From contig CM056719.1 of NCBI GenBank assembly GCA_029844215.1, positions 1-64,000 on the forward strand: a stretch of 64,000 nt of DNA. Reading direction: 5' to 3'. This document shows, piece by piece, positions 37,703 to 47,677 of this stretch (within the stretch, counting starts at the first letter, position 1; each line of letters begins with the position of its first letter). This stretch comes from Przewalskia tangutica (Eukaryota; Streptophyta; Magnoliopsida; Solanales; Solanaceae). Under the pieces are notes generated by a model, which made no database searches, was not told the DNA's origin, and worked only from the letters and a program-made list of their open reading frames with translations. The translations under genes and the position numbers were made by a program.

Positions 37703-38970
37703 TCAAAGCATTGAATTCCTCATACATAGCCGCATTCCAATTAGGGTCTTGTTTGGCCAATTTTGGGTTCTTTGGAAGTGGAGAGATGGTTTGGGCAGAC
37801 AAGTTGAAATGGACTTTAGATTTGAAGATTCCATGCTTTGAACGAGTTTCCATTGGATGAGTAGGGACAGTGGGTGGTGGAGTGGTGTCTGAGATGGGGG
37901 TAAAGTCAGATAAGGAGAAGGTGGGGGCGAAGCCGTCGGAGGCGTCGCGGCTCCTGGATCGAGCGTCGCGGCGCTTGAAGGTTGACAGGCTTCTCTGAAG
38001 TTTGGGCGCCGCGGCGCCTCAGCACAGGGTCGCGGCGCTATTAGCGGTGTTCCTGAAGATTGCTCATTGGAAATCAGGCGCCGCGGCGCCTCCCCTTGGG
38101 GTCGCGGCACTGACGAAGGAACCGAGGATGTGAGTTGTTCGAGGATGAGGGGAGAGATGGCAGGCTCATCAAGAAATGAGTAGTCCATTTTTTGGAATTT
38201 TGGAAGATTCGAATACGGGAATGTGGTCTCGTCGAATGTGACGTGACGAGATATGTGGATTTGATGAGTCGACAAGTCATAGCATAGATAGCCCCTATAG
38301 TTCGGCGAGAATCCTAGGAAGACACATGGAGTGGACCTAGGAGCAAGCTTGTGGGGGGCGGTAGAGCTAAGGTTGGGATGACACAGACAACCGAAAATCC
38401 GTAGATGATCATAGGAGGGGACTCTATGGTAGAGGATTTCGGTAGGGGTCATATTGTGAAGAGTGCTAGTAGGGAGAATATTTAGAATGTATTCTTATAT
38501 TTTAGCAGCATAGACCCAGAAGGGTGGACGAAGGTAGACATGAATCAATAGAGTGTGAATCATATTGTTAATGGTGCGGGTGATTCTTTCAGCTTTACCA
38601 TTTTGTGGTGATGTATGAGGACAGGAGAAGCGAAATACCATGCCATTATTGGTACAAAAGCGGTGAAACATAGAGTTATTGAATTCACGACCAATATCGC
38701 ACTAAAATAATTTTATACCTTTTCCAAATTGTGTTTGAATGAACTGGCAAAACTCAAGAAATTTGGCATCCGATTTAAATTTAAAAGGATATAACCAAAC
38801 GTAGTGTGAAAAATCATCAAGCAACACAAGATAGTATTTATGACCGAGAGAACTAGAGATAAGAGATGTCCATAAATCGGCATGTATAATATCAAAGGGG
38901 GCAAATGTAACACTAGTAGATGATTTAAACGGAAGACGAATATGTTTGCCTAAGGAGCAAGAAACACAAT
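37703..38970 (-). pseudogene. Copia integrase and integrase-RT linker
   Basis: From 38970 downward one frame reads CVSCSLGKHIRLPF (end of the zinc-binding region), FDIIHADLW, LDDFSHYVWLYPF and HTSPQNGKAERITRTI, the integrase core with one stop after KLF. 37703-38452 (249 residues) continues with TPTEILYHRVPSYDHLRIFGC, GFSPNYRGYLCYD, then a Pro/Ala/Ser-rich linker before RT. Three GC dyads lie in this linker (37941-37975, 38005-38039, 38077-38111). Two of them encode the near-identical peptides APRPCAEAPRRP and VPRPQGEAPRRL. Confidence 0.88.
37941..38111. repeat. Three GC dyads (14-7-14) in the copia integrase-RT linker
   Basis: Dyad 1: ggcgtcgcggctcc (37941) and agcgtcgcggcgct (37962). Dyad 2: ggcgccgcggcgcc (38005) and agggtcgcggcgct (38026). 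Dyad 3: ggcgccgcggcgcc (38077) and ggggtcgcggcact (38098). The spacer is 7 bp each time. The first arms of dyads 2 and 3 are perfect 14-bp palindromes. They keep the protein frame open. Confidence 0.9.
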
Positions 38971-38971
38971 T

Positions 38972-39610
38972 TTAGGCAAGTTTTCCATTACAAGCAATGA
39001 GATTATTGCCTCTAAGAAAATTAAAAACTGGGGTTCCTGGGTGACCAAGCCTATTATGCCATGTTGAGGAAGAAATAGGCGCTAGAGTAACGGGAGAGCA
39101 AGATCTAGAAGCGGGGGTGGAAGTGAATGGATAAAGATCCCCCGTGCTATTGCATCTCGTAAGAGGTGTCCCCATATGAAGATCCTTCACAGTAAAACCA
39201 AAAGGGTCAAAATCCATAGAGACATAATTATTACGAGTAAATTGGCGGACAGATATGAAGTTTTTAATCATGTGGGGGGCATATAGGTTGTTTTTTAGGG
39301 AGAATGGTGGATGAGGAGGTTGTGTGTATGAGGTACTATAACCTTTAACTGGAATGCGTTGTCCACTACCAACTGTAACATATTGAGGATGCTTTAAACT
39401 AAACAGTTTAGGAATAGTACCGTGATAGTGACATGAGATGTGGCTCCCACGAGTCCATGTACAAGTATTGTCGAGGTTGTTGCATAGAGAGGTGTTGAGC
39501 ACTTTGGGTAAGAATGCATAAATGTAAGAATGTGACAGTTTGGATGCGGAATGGACTTGGCGCCGAGGCTCTGAACTGGGGTTCCGCGGCTCTGTCTTGC
39601 AGCATCACGC
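38972..39610 (-). pseudogene. Copia protease and pre-integrase region
   Basis: 38972-39502 reads SHISCHYHGTIPKLFS, VTVGSGQRIPVKGYS, NNYVSMDFDPFGFTVKD and WHNRLGHPG (zinc-binding pre-integrase motif). The usual protease Asp-Thr-Gly is damaged: the frame shows WTRGSH, and an overlapping frame shows DSWEPHL. A gag-protease linker upstream (39510-39610) contains a GC dyad at 39559-39593. The gypsy insertion at 39722 lies just upstream and separates this from gag at 50363. Confidence 0.85.
39559..39593. repeat. GC dyad (14-7-14) in the copia gag-protease linker
   Basis: ggcgccgaggctct (39559), 7 bp, ggttccgcggctct (39580). Confidence 0.75.
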
Positions 39611-39766
39611 AGATGCTGAGCGCCAGTCTTGTAGATGAATTTCTAAGATGAGCCAGTTGTTCTGCGATCCTATTCTTTATTATTGTTGTTAGTTACATTG
39701 CGACATGACTTTGCCCACTTTTGTAAAATCAGGAAAAAAATAATATAATATATAGTTGTGGGGTTA

Positions 39767-39768
<2 letters not shown>

Positions 39769-39811
<43 letters not shown>
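39769..39811. repeat. (AT)n microsatellite in LTR
   Basis: Pure TA/AT run. The corresponding tract in the 3' LTR (47638-47673) has a different length, the expected slippage difference between LTRs. Confidence 0.95.
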
Positions 39812-39813
<2 letters not shown>

Positions 39814-40439
39814 AAAACAAAGAATAAATTGCATGAGATAGAGTTAGTGTTAAAGTTGGATAAAATAGATAGATGAAATGAAAATAAGAAAACAAAAAAA
39901 CAAAAAAAAAAAAGAAACAAAAGAAAAAAAAAATGAAGATGCATGCAGATAGGAATATGCACGTCCTTCCTTTACCCTTCCCCCCCTTTTCATTTCCCTT
40001 CAATCTTTTGGTTTTTCACCTCCCATAAGTTATAGAAAACTCCTTCATTTATACATTGTATTTACACACAAACAAATGACATAACATAAAGGTTAGAAAA
40101 TCATAAAAAAACAAGTGAACAAGAAGGAAAAAAATCAAGAAAATATCAAGGGAGGAAGGAGAACAAGAAAATTAGGGAACACTAAGGAGCAAGGACCACT
40201 TGTAGCAACCGAACCACAATCTTTTTCACACTTACAAGGTGAGTTTTCTTACTCAGAAATTCTTGGTAACATCCTTTATTTTTAGTTCAATACATGTTGG
40301 AATAAGAATTGAGTGTTGAAAAGAAATATTGAACTTTTGATTGTTTAGACAACTAGTTGCGTCATGAACTTTACAAACTGTTCTCACTGAGTTATAATTG
40401 TTAGAATTTGATGAAATTTGGAATAATTGTATACCTCTC

Positions 40440-41230
40440 TAATATGATCATATAGAACCAAAACTGAGATAAAATGGACGTACGGTTTGAAAGTTATCAT
40501 AGTTCAAAGTTCCTGCCTTAGATTTGGTCGAAATTCGGAAAGGCATAATTACAGACTGTTTTTATTGAGTTTTACTTATTAAAATTATATGAAAATTTAC
40601 ATGGTTGTAAATCTCTCTGTTACGGACAGATATATATAAAGATTTATTAAAAAGGACTTACGAGTTGAGAGTTATTGTAGTTTGAAGTTGCTGCCTCGGA
40701 TTCGTCGGAATCCAGAAGGGCAGGACGTTGAAACGTAAAACTGTACTAATCTGTGGTGAATATAAAAATTGTTGCTAAATGAAAGTTCTAGATCTCTTTG
40801 ATGTGGACATTTTGAGACCTTACGGGGGTCTATCCGACTTACGGATTGAGAGTTATCGCTGTTTAAAGTTTCTGCCTCGGATCTATCGAGATCCAGGAAG
40901 GGCAGCGAATAAAAGTGTAAAACTGTACCAAATGGTACAGAATATGAAAGAATGGTTCACATGGAGACGTGTAGCTCTCTGTTCTCGTCGTTTTGAGAAT
41001 TTATGGGGCTTGAACAGGTTTACAGATTAGGAGTTATGACTATTATAAGATTGGGTGTTGTTTAATAAAAATTCTGCCGAAACAAAGTTCATGTGGCTGT
41101 TTTGAGAATAAATTTGTGTTAGTTACCCAAAGTAGTTTTAAATGAAATTTGGTACAGTGAAAGATCCCCGTCTTACCTTAGTTTCCGCTTGAGAAACGCC
41201 TTAGTTGGAGTTATGGTTAAAAAGTTATAA
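40440..41230 (+). repeat. Five ~180-bp degenerate tandem units inside the LTR
   Basis: A conserved gttat core in contexts such as tgagagttat and aggagttat lies at 40493, 40671, 40852, 41033 and 41210, intervals of 178, 181, 181 and 177 bp. The first three units also share tttaaagttnctgcct and cggat-tc-gatcc-agaagggcag. The unit is not similar to the 180-bp satellite. Confidence 0.75.
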
Positions 41231-41319
41231 TCGTTACAAGTATGAATGACAGAATGTTAGAAAAGAGAATAGTATTTATTTGATCTTAGAAAAATATGAA
41301 AAGTGAATACGTGTTCACA

Positions 41320-41740
41320 TAAATATATAAATATATAATGGATAGGGTTGCGCGCAACAAAGCGTAAAGTGAATACGCGTTCACAAATCGTAAGCACAAT
41401 GGATCGGGTTGCACGCCGTAACAAAGCGTAAAGTGAATATGTGTTCACAAATACGTAAATATAATGGATCGGGTTGCGCGCAACAAAGCGTAAAGTGAAT
41501 ACGCGTTCACAAATACGTAAATATAATGGATCGGGTTGCGCGCAACAAAGCGTAAAGTGAATACGTTCACAAATACGTAAACATAATGGATCGGGTTGCG
41601 CGCGCAACAAAGCGTAAAGTGAATACGTGTTCACAAATACGTAAATATAATGGATCGGGTTGCGCGCATAACAAATATGAAAGATGAATACATGTTCACC
41701 TATATATAAATATGAAAAGTGAATACGCGTTCACAAATAT
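41320..41740 (+). repeat. ~60-bp CpG-rich tandem repeat in LTR
   Basis: Units read gtgaatacgcgttcacaaat, acgtaaatataatggatcgg, gttgcgcgcaacaaagcgta in order, repeated about five to six times. The equivalent in the 3' LTR is at ~49160-49590. ORFs on either strand here are repeat artefacts. Confidence 0.9.
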
Positions 41741-42386
41741 ATAAATGTAATAAACATGTGAAAATGCAGGGGATGTCTTAACGTATAATACGAGATAAAA
41801 TGAAGTGTTAGTTAAGCGAATTTCCTATGAGGAGTTGTTGCATATTTAAAAATGTTGTAACTTTGATATGTTTTGCAATATGCTTATTACGTTATAATGT
41901 GATTGCACTTGGAATATTGTGGTGTTACTTTGAATTGCGGTAAGGTTCTCACTCGGCCGGATGGTAGGGTGACTCTTTATTTAACATGTTTGAAAGCGTG
42001 ATAGAGGAAAGATTCCACGCCAAGGCTAGCGATCGTCCATGACCTCTTGTCATACCAAGTCCATTGCTTGGGCTTGGTACTCGTCGAGTTCGAATGTCGG
42101 TTCAGTGTCTCGGAAATGCGTGTGGAATGGTCTCGTTCGACTTAGAACAATATTTGTCAGTATGTCTATATAGAAACAATATTTGCACGAGCATGGGCTC
42201 GCGTTATATTTTCAATAAAGTCATAAACAAATGTCTTTATTGTTATTTTTATTAATAACTCCGTATTTGAATATAAGTTTAAATTTCTAAATAAAGAGAA
42301 TTAAATGGTGCTCCTGGTGGAAAATAATTGTCCAGGTGCCATCACGCCCTAAGTAAAGACTTAGGAAAATTTGGGGCGTGACAAGT

Positions 42387-42398
42387 TGGTATCAAAGC
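42387..42398 (+). other. Primer-binding site, tRNA-iMet type
   Basis: tggtatcaaagc, three bases after the LTR end, close to the plant iMet consensus tggtatcagagc. Confidence 0.85.
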
Positions 42399-42783
42399 TA
42401 AACCAGGTTAGGAGATTCTAGGAAGTTTCTTCGAGTTGGGTGTTTGAACGGCTACTTATTGCGACGGTGTGCGCGCCACCTTAGTAATAAGTAAACGGAA
42501 TAACATCCTAAAGTTTCACTTCTTTCATACTCTTCTCGTGCCTATCTTGAGTCTTTCAAAGACTTGGTTCTCGTACTACCTCCTTCAAAGGATTGCGGAA
42601 GGGAGCGTACAACGATAAAATAACGGATGTGGTGCACCACCGCCAGAAAAGGTAGGAGAGGTACGAGATAGACTATGGGGCAAATTTTGTGAGAAGAGGA
42701 ACATATCTATCTGAGGAAGTACTACAAGTCTAACCCAATAGTATTTCTCGATGAGGTAGAAAACCTCTTTGTTTACGAGGATG

Positions 42784-43260
42784 TGTGGAGGCGCGTAGCG
42801 TCAATTTAGTGTCGCCTTGCGGTTAGTGGGCGACACACGGGTGTGGTGGAGAAATTTTAGAAGAAATCGTCCCCGATGTCACCACCAATGACTTGGGAGG
42901 ATTGAGCGGCGTTCGTTGAGAAATTTATGCCTAATACGCGCGAGATGCGCTCGACGGAGTTTGAACAATTGAAGCAAGGTGACCGCAATGTACAAGAATA
43001 TGATACGATTCGTGAGGTTATCGGCATCTGACAACACACGTGTCGTCCCTACGAGAAATGGATAGAGTCAGCGATTTGTAGAGGTTTAAACCCGAACTTG
43101 GTAGAGAAGGTAGTGGCATTAGCCTATGATCGGACGTACCTTGGATCGTCAACATGACAATGAGGGTAGAAGGTTTTGCCAAATCAAAAGAGTATTCACG
43201 AAAGAGGCATTTATGTGACTCGACCTTTTTCAACTATCCGATTTGAGTCATACTATAGAA
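42784..43260 (+). pseudogene. Gypsy gag (capsid) fragment
   Basis: The plus frame near 42880-43020 reads AAFVEKFMPNTREMRSTEFEQLKQGDRNVQEYD, separated by stops. The EF-x-x-LKQG-x-x-VQEYD pattern is typical of Ty3-gypsy Retrotrans_gag. The downstream frame shows ICRGLNPNLVEKV-like sequence. The zinc knuckle and protease are absent; the filler begins about 43310. Confidence 0.7.
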
Positions 43261-43309
43261 AATAGTCAACTCCATCCAGAGAGAGTTCCACTTATCGTTT
43301 AGAAGATCA

Positions 43310-44440
43310 ATAAAGGTATGTGGAACTTTCCTATCTCTTGAGCATGAATAGTTGTACTTATATAGTGCGGTGAGCGTCTGATACTTTGATATCCTTTACT
43401 TATTTAGGAATGGCCAAGTTGGGCGAGTTAGGAGGTTAACCCACTTTAAAACTATTAAGGATGTCTTAAGTTTTCAAAGTTAAGGGACTTGAAGTGTTTT
43501 GAGTATATGATACTTGTTTTGTTTTAAAAGTTTAAGTCCCTTGGAAATAGGAAAATGTAATTGATGAAGGTATAAGATTAATATAACGACTTTATGGGAA
43601 GTTGGTTATATTCGCTTTATGGAAAGTTAAAAGGAGAGATTTACTTTAAGTAAGATAAGGACAAGTGACTTGATGCTATGATTATTAATATCTTGGAAGT
43701 TTTATATAAAAAAAAAAAGAGTCATTCGTTTTAAAAGAGTAGAAGTATGTAGTACTTGGGATTAAATTTCCGGATTCTTTTATTAAGACATGTTAGTGCC
43801 TTAAGTGAACTAAAATGAGAGGATATATTAATAATGTCAATAAGAAGTTAGGGGATTTCTTGACTTACTTATGATATGTAGGATAGCCGGTTGAGCTAGG
43901 GTAAGAGTATAAATGAGGGGTAAACCCCGAGGCGTTATACCACCTTCCGAGGGTAGAGTATAAATTAGGGTAAACCCCAAGGCGTTATACCACCTTCTCC
44001 GGGGTAAGAGTATAAATGAGGGCAAACCCCAGGCGTTATACCGCCTGCAGGGTAGAGTATAAATGAGGGCAAGCCCCAAGGCGTTATACCACTCTCCGGT
44101 AAGAGTATAAATGAGGGTAAACCCCAAGCGTTATACCACCTTCTCCGGGGTAAGAGTATAAATGAGGGCAAACCCCAGGCGTTATACCACGCCTCTGGGT
44201 AAGAGTATAAATGAGGACAAGCCCAGGCGTTATACCACCTTCTCGGGGTAAGAGTATGAATGAGGAAAGCCCGAGGCGTCATACCACCTACTCCGGGGTA
44301 AGAGTATGAATGAGGAAAGCCCCAAGGCGTCATACCACCGGGGTAAGAGTATAAATGAGGAAAACCCCGAGGCCATTTATACCACTGTTAGTGGATTTGC
44401 TACCCGTGATGCGAAGAATATCCTCACGTCGACTTATTTC
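43310..44440 (+). repeat. Non-coding filler with ~45-55-bp tandem repeats replacing gag C-terminus and protease
   Basis: 43310-43890 matches window bases 1-700 in order and orientation. 43895-44395 holds about nine or ten units of gtaagagtataaatgaggg and aaaccccaaggcgttatacc. The block ends at ggatttgctacccgtgatgcg, also shared with the left edge of the window. RT-upstream sequence follows. Confidence 0.75.
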
Positions 44441-44519
44441 CTACCTTAGGTCTCAAAAGTTATTGAGAAATCGCGAGTGGATGCGCATATCGGCTAATAT
44501 AGTGGATACCAAAAAAAGA

Positions 44520-47360
44520 ATCCCAGTTGAATGATGTCCCGTTGTTGAAATTTTTAGGAGGTTTTTCCTGAAGATCTTCGGGCCTTATAGGATAGAGAAG
44601 TGGAGTTTGCTATAGAGTTAATTCCAGGTACAAGACCCATTTCTATTCCTCCATATCGAATGGCCCCAGCTGAATTGAGGGAGTTAAAAGAACAATTGAA
44701 AGATCTTCTGGATAAAGGCTTTATAAGGCCTAATGTTTCCCTTAGGGTGCACGATCTGTTTGTGAAAAGAAAGGCGGATCGCTCGAATGTGCATCGATTA
44801 TCGGCGACTCAATAAGGTCACGATCGAAGCGATACCCATTACCAAGAATCGATGATATTTTTGACCAACCGGGAGCTAGCTATTTTTCCAAGATTGATCT
44901 CGTTCGGGATATCACCAGTGAAAATAAATCCGGATGATATATCCAAAGCGACCTTTAGAACCCGTCGGCCATTATGAGTTCTTGGTCATGTCTTTTGGGT
45001 TAACTAATGTCGACTTTTATGGATTTAATGAGCAGAATCTTCAAACCATTCCTAGATTTGTTCGTGATCGTGTTCATAGATGATATCTAATTTCTGATAA
45101 GAGTGTTGAAGAACATGAAGAGCATCGAGGGTAGTGCTTGAAGTCTTGAAACAGGAGAAACTATATGCTAAATTTTCAAAGTGTGAATTTTGGTTGGAAA
45201 AAGTAGCCTTTTTGGGCCATGTTGTGTCAAGGATGAAATTATGGTAGACCCAGGAAGATAGAAGCGATGAAGAAGCTGGTCAAACCGACCAATCAAGCGG
45301 AGGTTAGAAGTTTCTTGGGTTTGGCTGGGTATTATAGAAGATTCGTAAAAGGTTTTTCTAGTCTTGTTGCTCCTTTGACCCGGTTGACTCAAAAAGCGGT
45401 TAAGTACCAGTGGTCAGAAGCATGTGAAGCAAGTTTTGAAACTAAAGGAATTGTTGACTCTGCGCGATCTAACCTTACCATCGGGACAAGAATGGTTCCA
45501 CGATCATTGCGATGCCTCTAGAGTTGGGTTAGGATGTGTCTTGATGCAGTTCGGAAATGTTATTGCGTATGCATCTAGACAATTGAAGATACATGAGAGG
45601 AATTACCCAACTCATGACTTGGAATTAACTGCGGTGGTGTTTGCCTTACGAATATGGAGACATTATTTGTATGGTGTGCATGTTGACATATTTACATATC
45701 ATAAGAGTTTGCGATGCATAACCATGAAGGACTTGAATCTCCGACAAAGAAGATGGTTATAGTTGCTTAAGGATTATGACCTTAGTATTCTTTACCATCC
45801 TGGGAAAGCCAACGTGGTGGCTGACGCACTCAGTAGGAGATCAATGGGCAACTTGGCCCATTTGGCAATACAAAAGAGGGGTATTGTTCGGGAGGTACAA
45901 AGATTGGGAAACCTCGGGGTTAGCTTAACTGAGATCGGTGAAGGTAGGGTGGTGGTACATGATACCTCATGATGCCTTAGCCGAGAAATAAAGAAAGTCG
46001 GTTTGAGGATACGGAGTTTGTTGGATTTCGGAGAGGATCCAACAAGAAAACCTTCACGATTTACATTGGGAGATAATGGCGGAACCGCCCGGTATAAGGG
46101 TAGGTTATGTGTTCCTACGGTAAAGGATCTAAGGAGGAAGATCTTAGATGAGGTCACAACACAAGATATTCCATTCATCAGTCAACAAAAATGTATCGGG
46201 ACCTCGAGGCAAATTGCGGTGGGACGGAATGAAGAAAGATGTTGCGAAGTTTGTCGGAAGGTGTTTTACATGCCAATAGGTGAAAGTTGAACATCAAAAC
46301 ACAGTGAACTACTTTAGGACATCGGTGTCCCCATGTGGAAATGGGAGGCGATTCATATGGATTTTATGGCGTCTACGAAAACTCGAGAAGGGTATGATTC
46401 TATTTGGGTGATTGTTTATCGGCTTACATAGTCAGCCCATTTCTTACAGGTCAAGACTACGTATCGCGCACCACAAGATGCATGGATTTATTTGAAGGAG
46501 ATTGTGCGGTTACAGGATTCCTTTACAAATTATTTGAGATAGGGGTTCCCAGTTCACCTCACACTTTTGGCAAAGTTTCAGCAGGTCTCGGGACAAAAGT
46601 TAAGTTAAGCACGCAATTTCCACCCGCAAAGCAGATGGGCAAGTGGCGAACAATTCAAACACTTGAGGACGTATTTGCGATCTTGTGTGTTAGATTTTCG
46701 GGAAGTGGTTGGACCATCTATGTCTAATTGAGTTCGCCTACAACAATAGTTTTCACTCTAGCATACAAATGGCCGTTTGAAGCATTATATGGGCGAAAAT
46801 GTAGGTCTCCACTTGGATGGTTCGAGGTGGGTGAGACCTGTTATTCGGACTGAAGTCATTCAAGAAACAAATGATAAGTCTGAGATGATTCGGGAGCGGA
46901 TCAAAGCAGCTCATAGTCGTCATAAGTCCTATGCGGATCATCGGAAAAGAGATCTTGAATTCAAGAGGAGAAAGTATTTTTAAAAGTGTCCCCGATGAAG
47001 GGAGTGATGCGCTTTGGTAAGAAAGGAAATTGAGCCCGAGGTTTATTGGGCCATATGAGATCTTGCGAAGAGTGGGAATGTGGCTTACGAATTAGCACTT
47101 CCAGAAATTGAAGGCGATGCATCGGTATTTCATGTGTCGATGTTACGAAAATACTTGCGATCCAAGTCACGTCATCCTTCCCGGAGATAATTCTTAATGA
47201 GGAGCTTCACATGAAGAAGTTAGGTGGAAATACTTGATAGGAAGGTTAAGCGCCTTAGAAATAAAGATATTGCTTAGTGAAGGTCTATGGAGGAACCACT
47301 CCACGAGGAAGCCACACAGAGCGGAAGAGGCGATGAAAGTCAAATATCCGTTCCTATTTG
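44520..47360 (+). pseudogene. Gypsy RT, RNase H, integrase and chromodomain-like tail, heavily decayed
   Basis: Pieces in several frames, in canonical order. RT N-terminus: EVEFAIELIPGTRPISIPPYRMAPAELRELKEQL (44600-44815). A trace of the RT active-site box at about 45060 reads VFIDD. RT connection: VRSFLGLAGYYRRFVKGFS (45267 on). RNase H: DHCDASRVGLGCVLMQ, HERNYPTHDLELTAVVFALRIWRHYLYG and LSILYHPGKANVVADALSRR (45424-45972). Integrase fragments: 46003-46290, 46404-46727 and FAYNNSFHSSIQMAPFEALYGRKC (~46735). Tail: ASVFHVSMLRKYL, then EILDRKVKRLRNKDIA and EEAMKVKYPFLFD (47120-47360), resembling the Tekay/Del chromodomain. Numerous stops and frameshifts leave no functional enzyme. Confidence 0.88.
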
Positions 47361-47466
47361 ACTAAGGTAATAAAAAAATGCATTACATAGTACTTCATAT
47401 GTGTGTCATTTGCGTGTCTTTATGCATGTGTTACAACCTTATTCTCATTCGAGGGCGAATCTTCTT

Positions 47467-47587
47467 AAGGAAGGGAGAATGTGAAGCCTCAAATTTGTTA
47501 CAATAACAATAAACATTATTGGGTCTATGTGATTATGTTACGACCTTATTCACATTCGAGGACGAATGTTGCTTAAGGAGGAGAGAA
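47467..47587 (+). repeat. Duplicated polypurine tract region
   Basis: A segment with ttattctcattcgagggcga and ttaaggaagggagaatgtga (47440-47482) is repeated as ttattcacattcgaggacga and ttaaggaggagagaatgtaa (47547-47591). The second copy abuts the LTR and is the working tract (47575-47587). Confidence 0.75.
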
Positions 47588-47635
47588 TGTAAAATCCGGA
47601 AAAAAAAATAATAATATATAGTTGTGGTTGGGTTA

Positions 47636-47677
<42 letters not shown>

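Larger units (their letters stand above)
39722..42383 (+). repeat. 5' LTR of the Tekay-like element
   Basis: Contains an (AT)n tract (~39769-39811), a ladder of five ~180-bp degenerate units (~40400-41230), and a ~60-bp CpG-rich tandem block (41320-41740). It is near-identical to 47588-50253 over long stretches. Confidence 0.93.

Noticed and set aside
39729..40003. Minus-strand ORFs rich in YIYIY (also 47533-47877)
   Set aside because: Translation of the (AT)n tract in the gypsy LTR.
40779..41030. 83-residue ORF conserved in both LTRs (also 48637-48888)
   Set aside because: Conservation is explained by LTR identity; it covers the 180-bp LTR ladder and has no protein-like features.
41257..41634. 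ORFs with repeated peptides in the LTR (also 49134-49532 minus and 49262-49489 plus)
   Set aside because: They translate the ~60-bp LTR tandem repeat; the frames differ between the two LTRs and no codon structure is kept.
43837..44333. Repetitive ORFs on the minus strand (SFILLPRRRWYNAWGL type)
   Set aside because: Products of the ~50-bp tandem filler repeat in the gypsy element.
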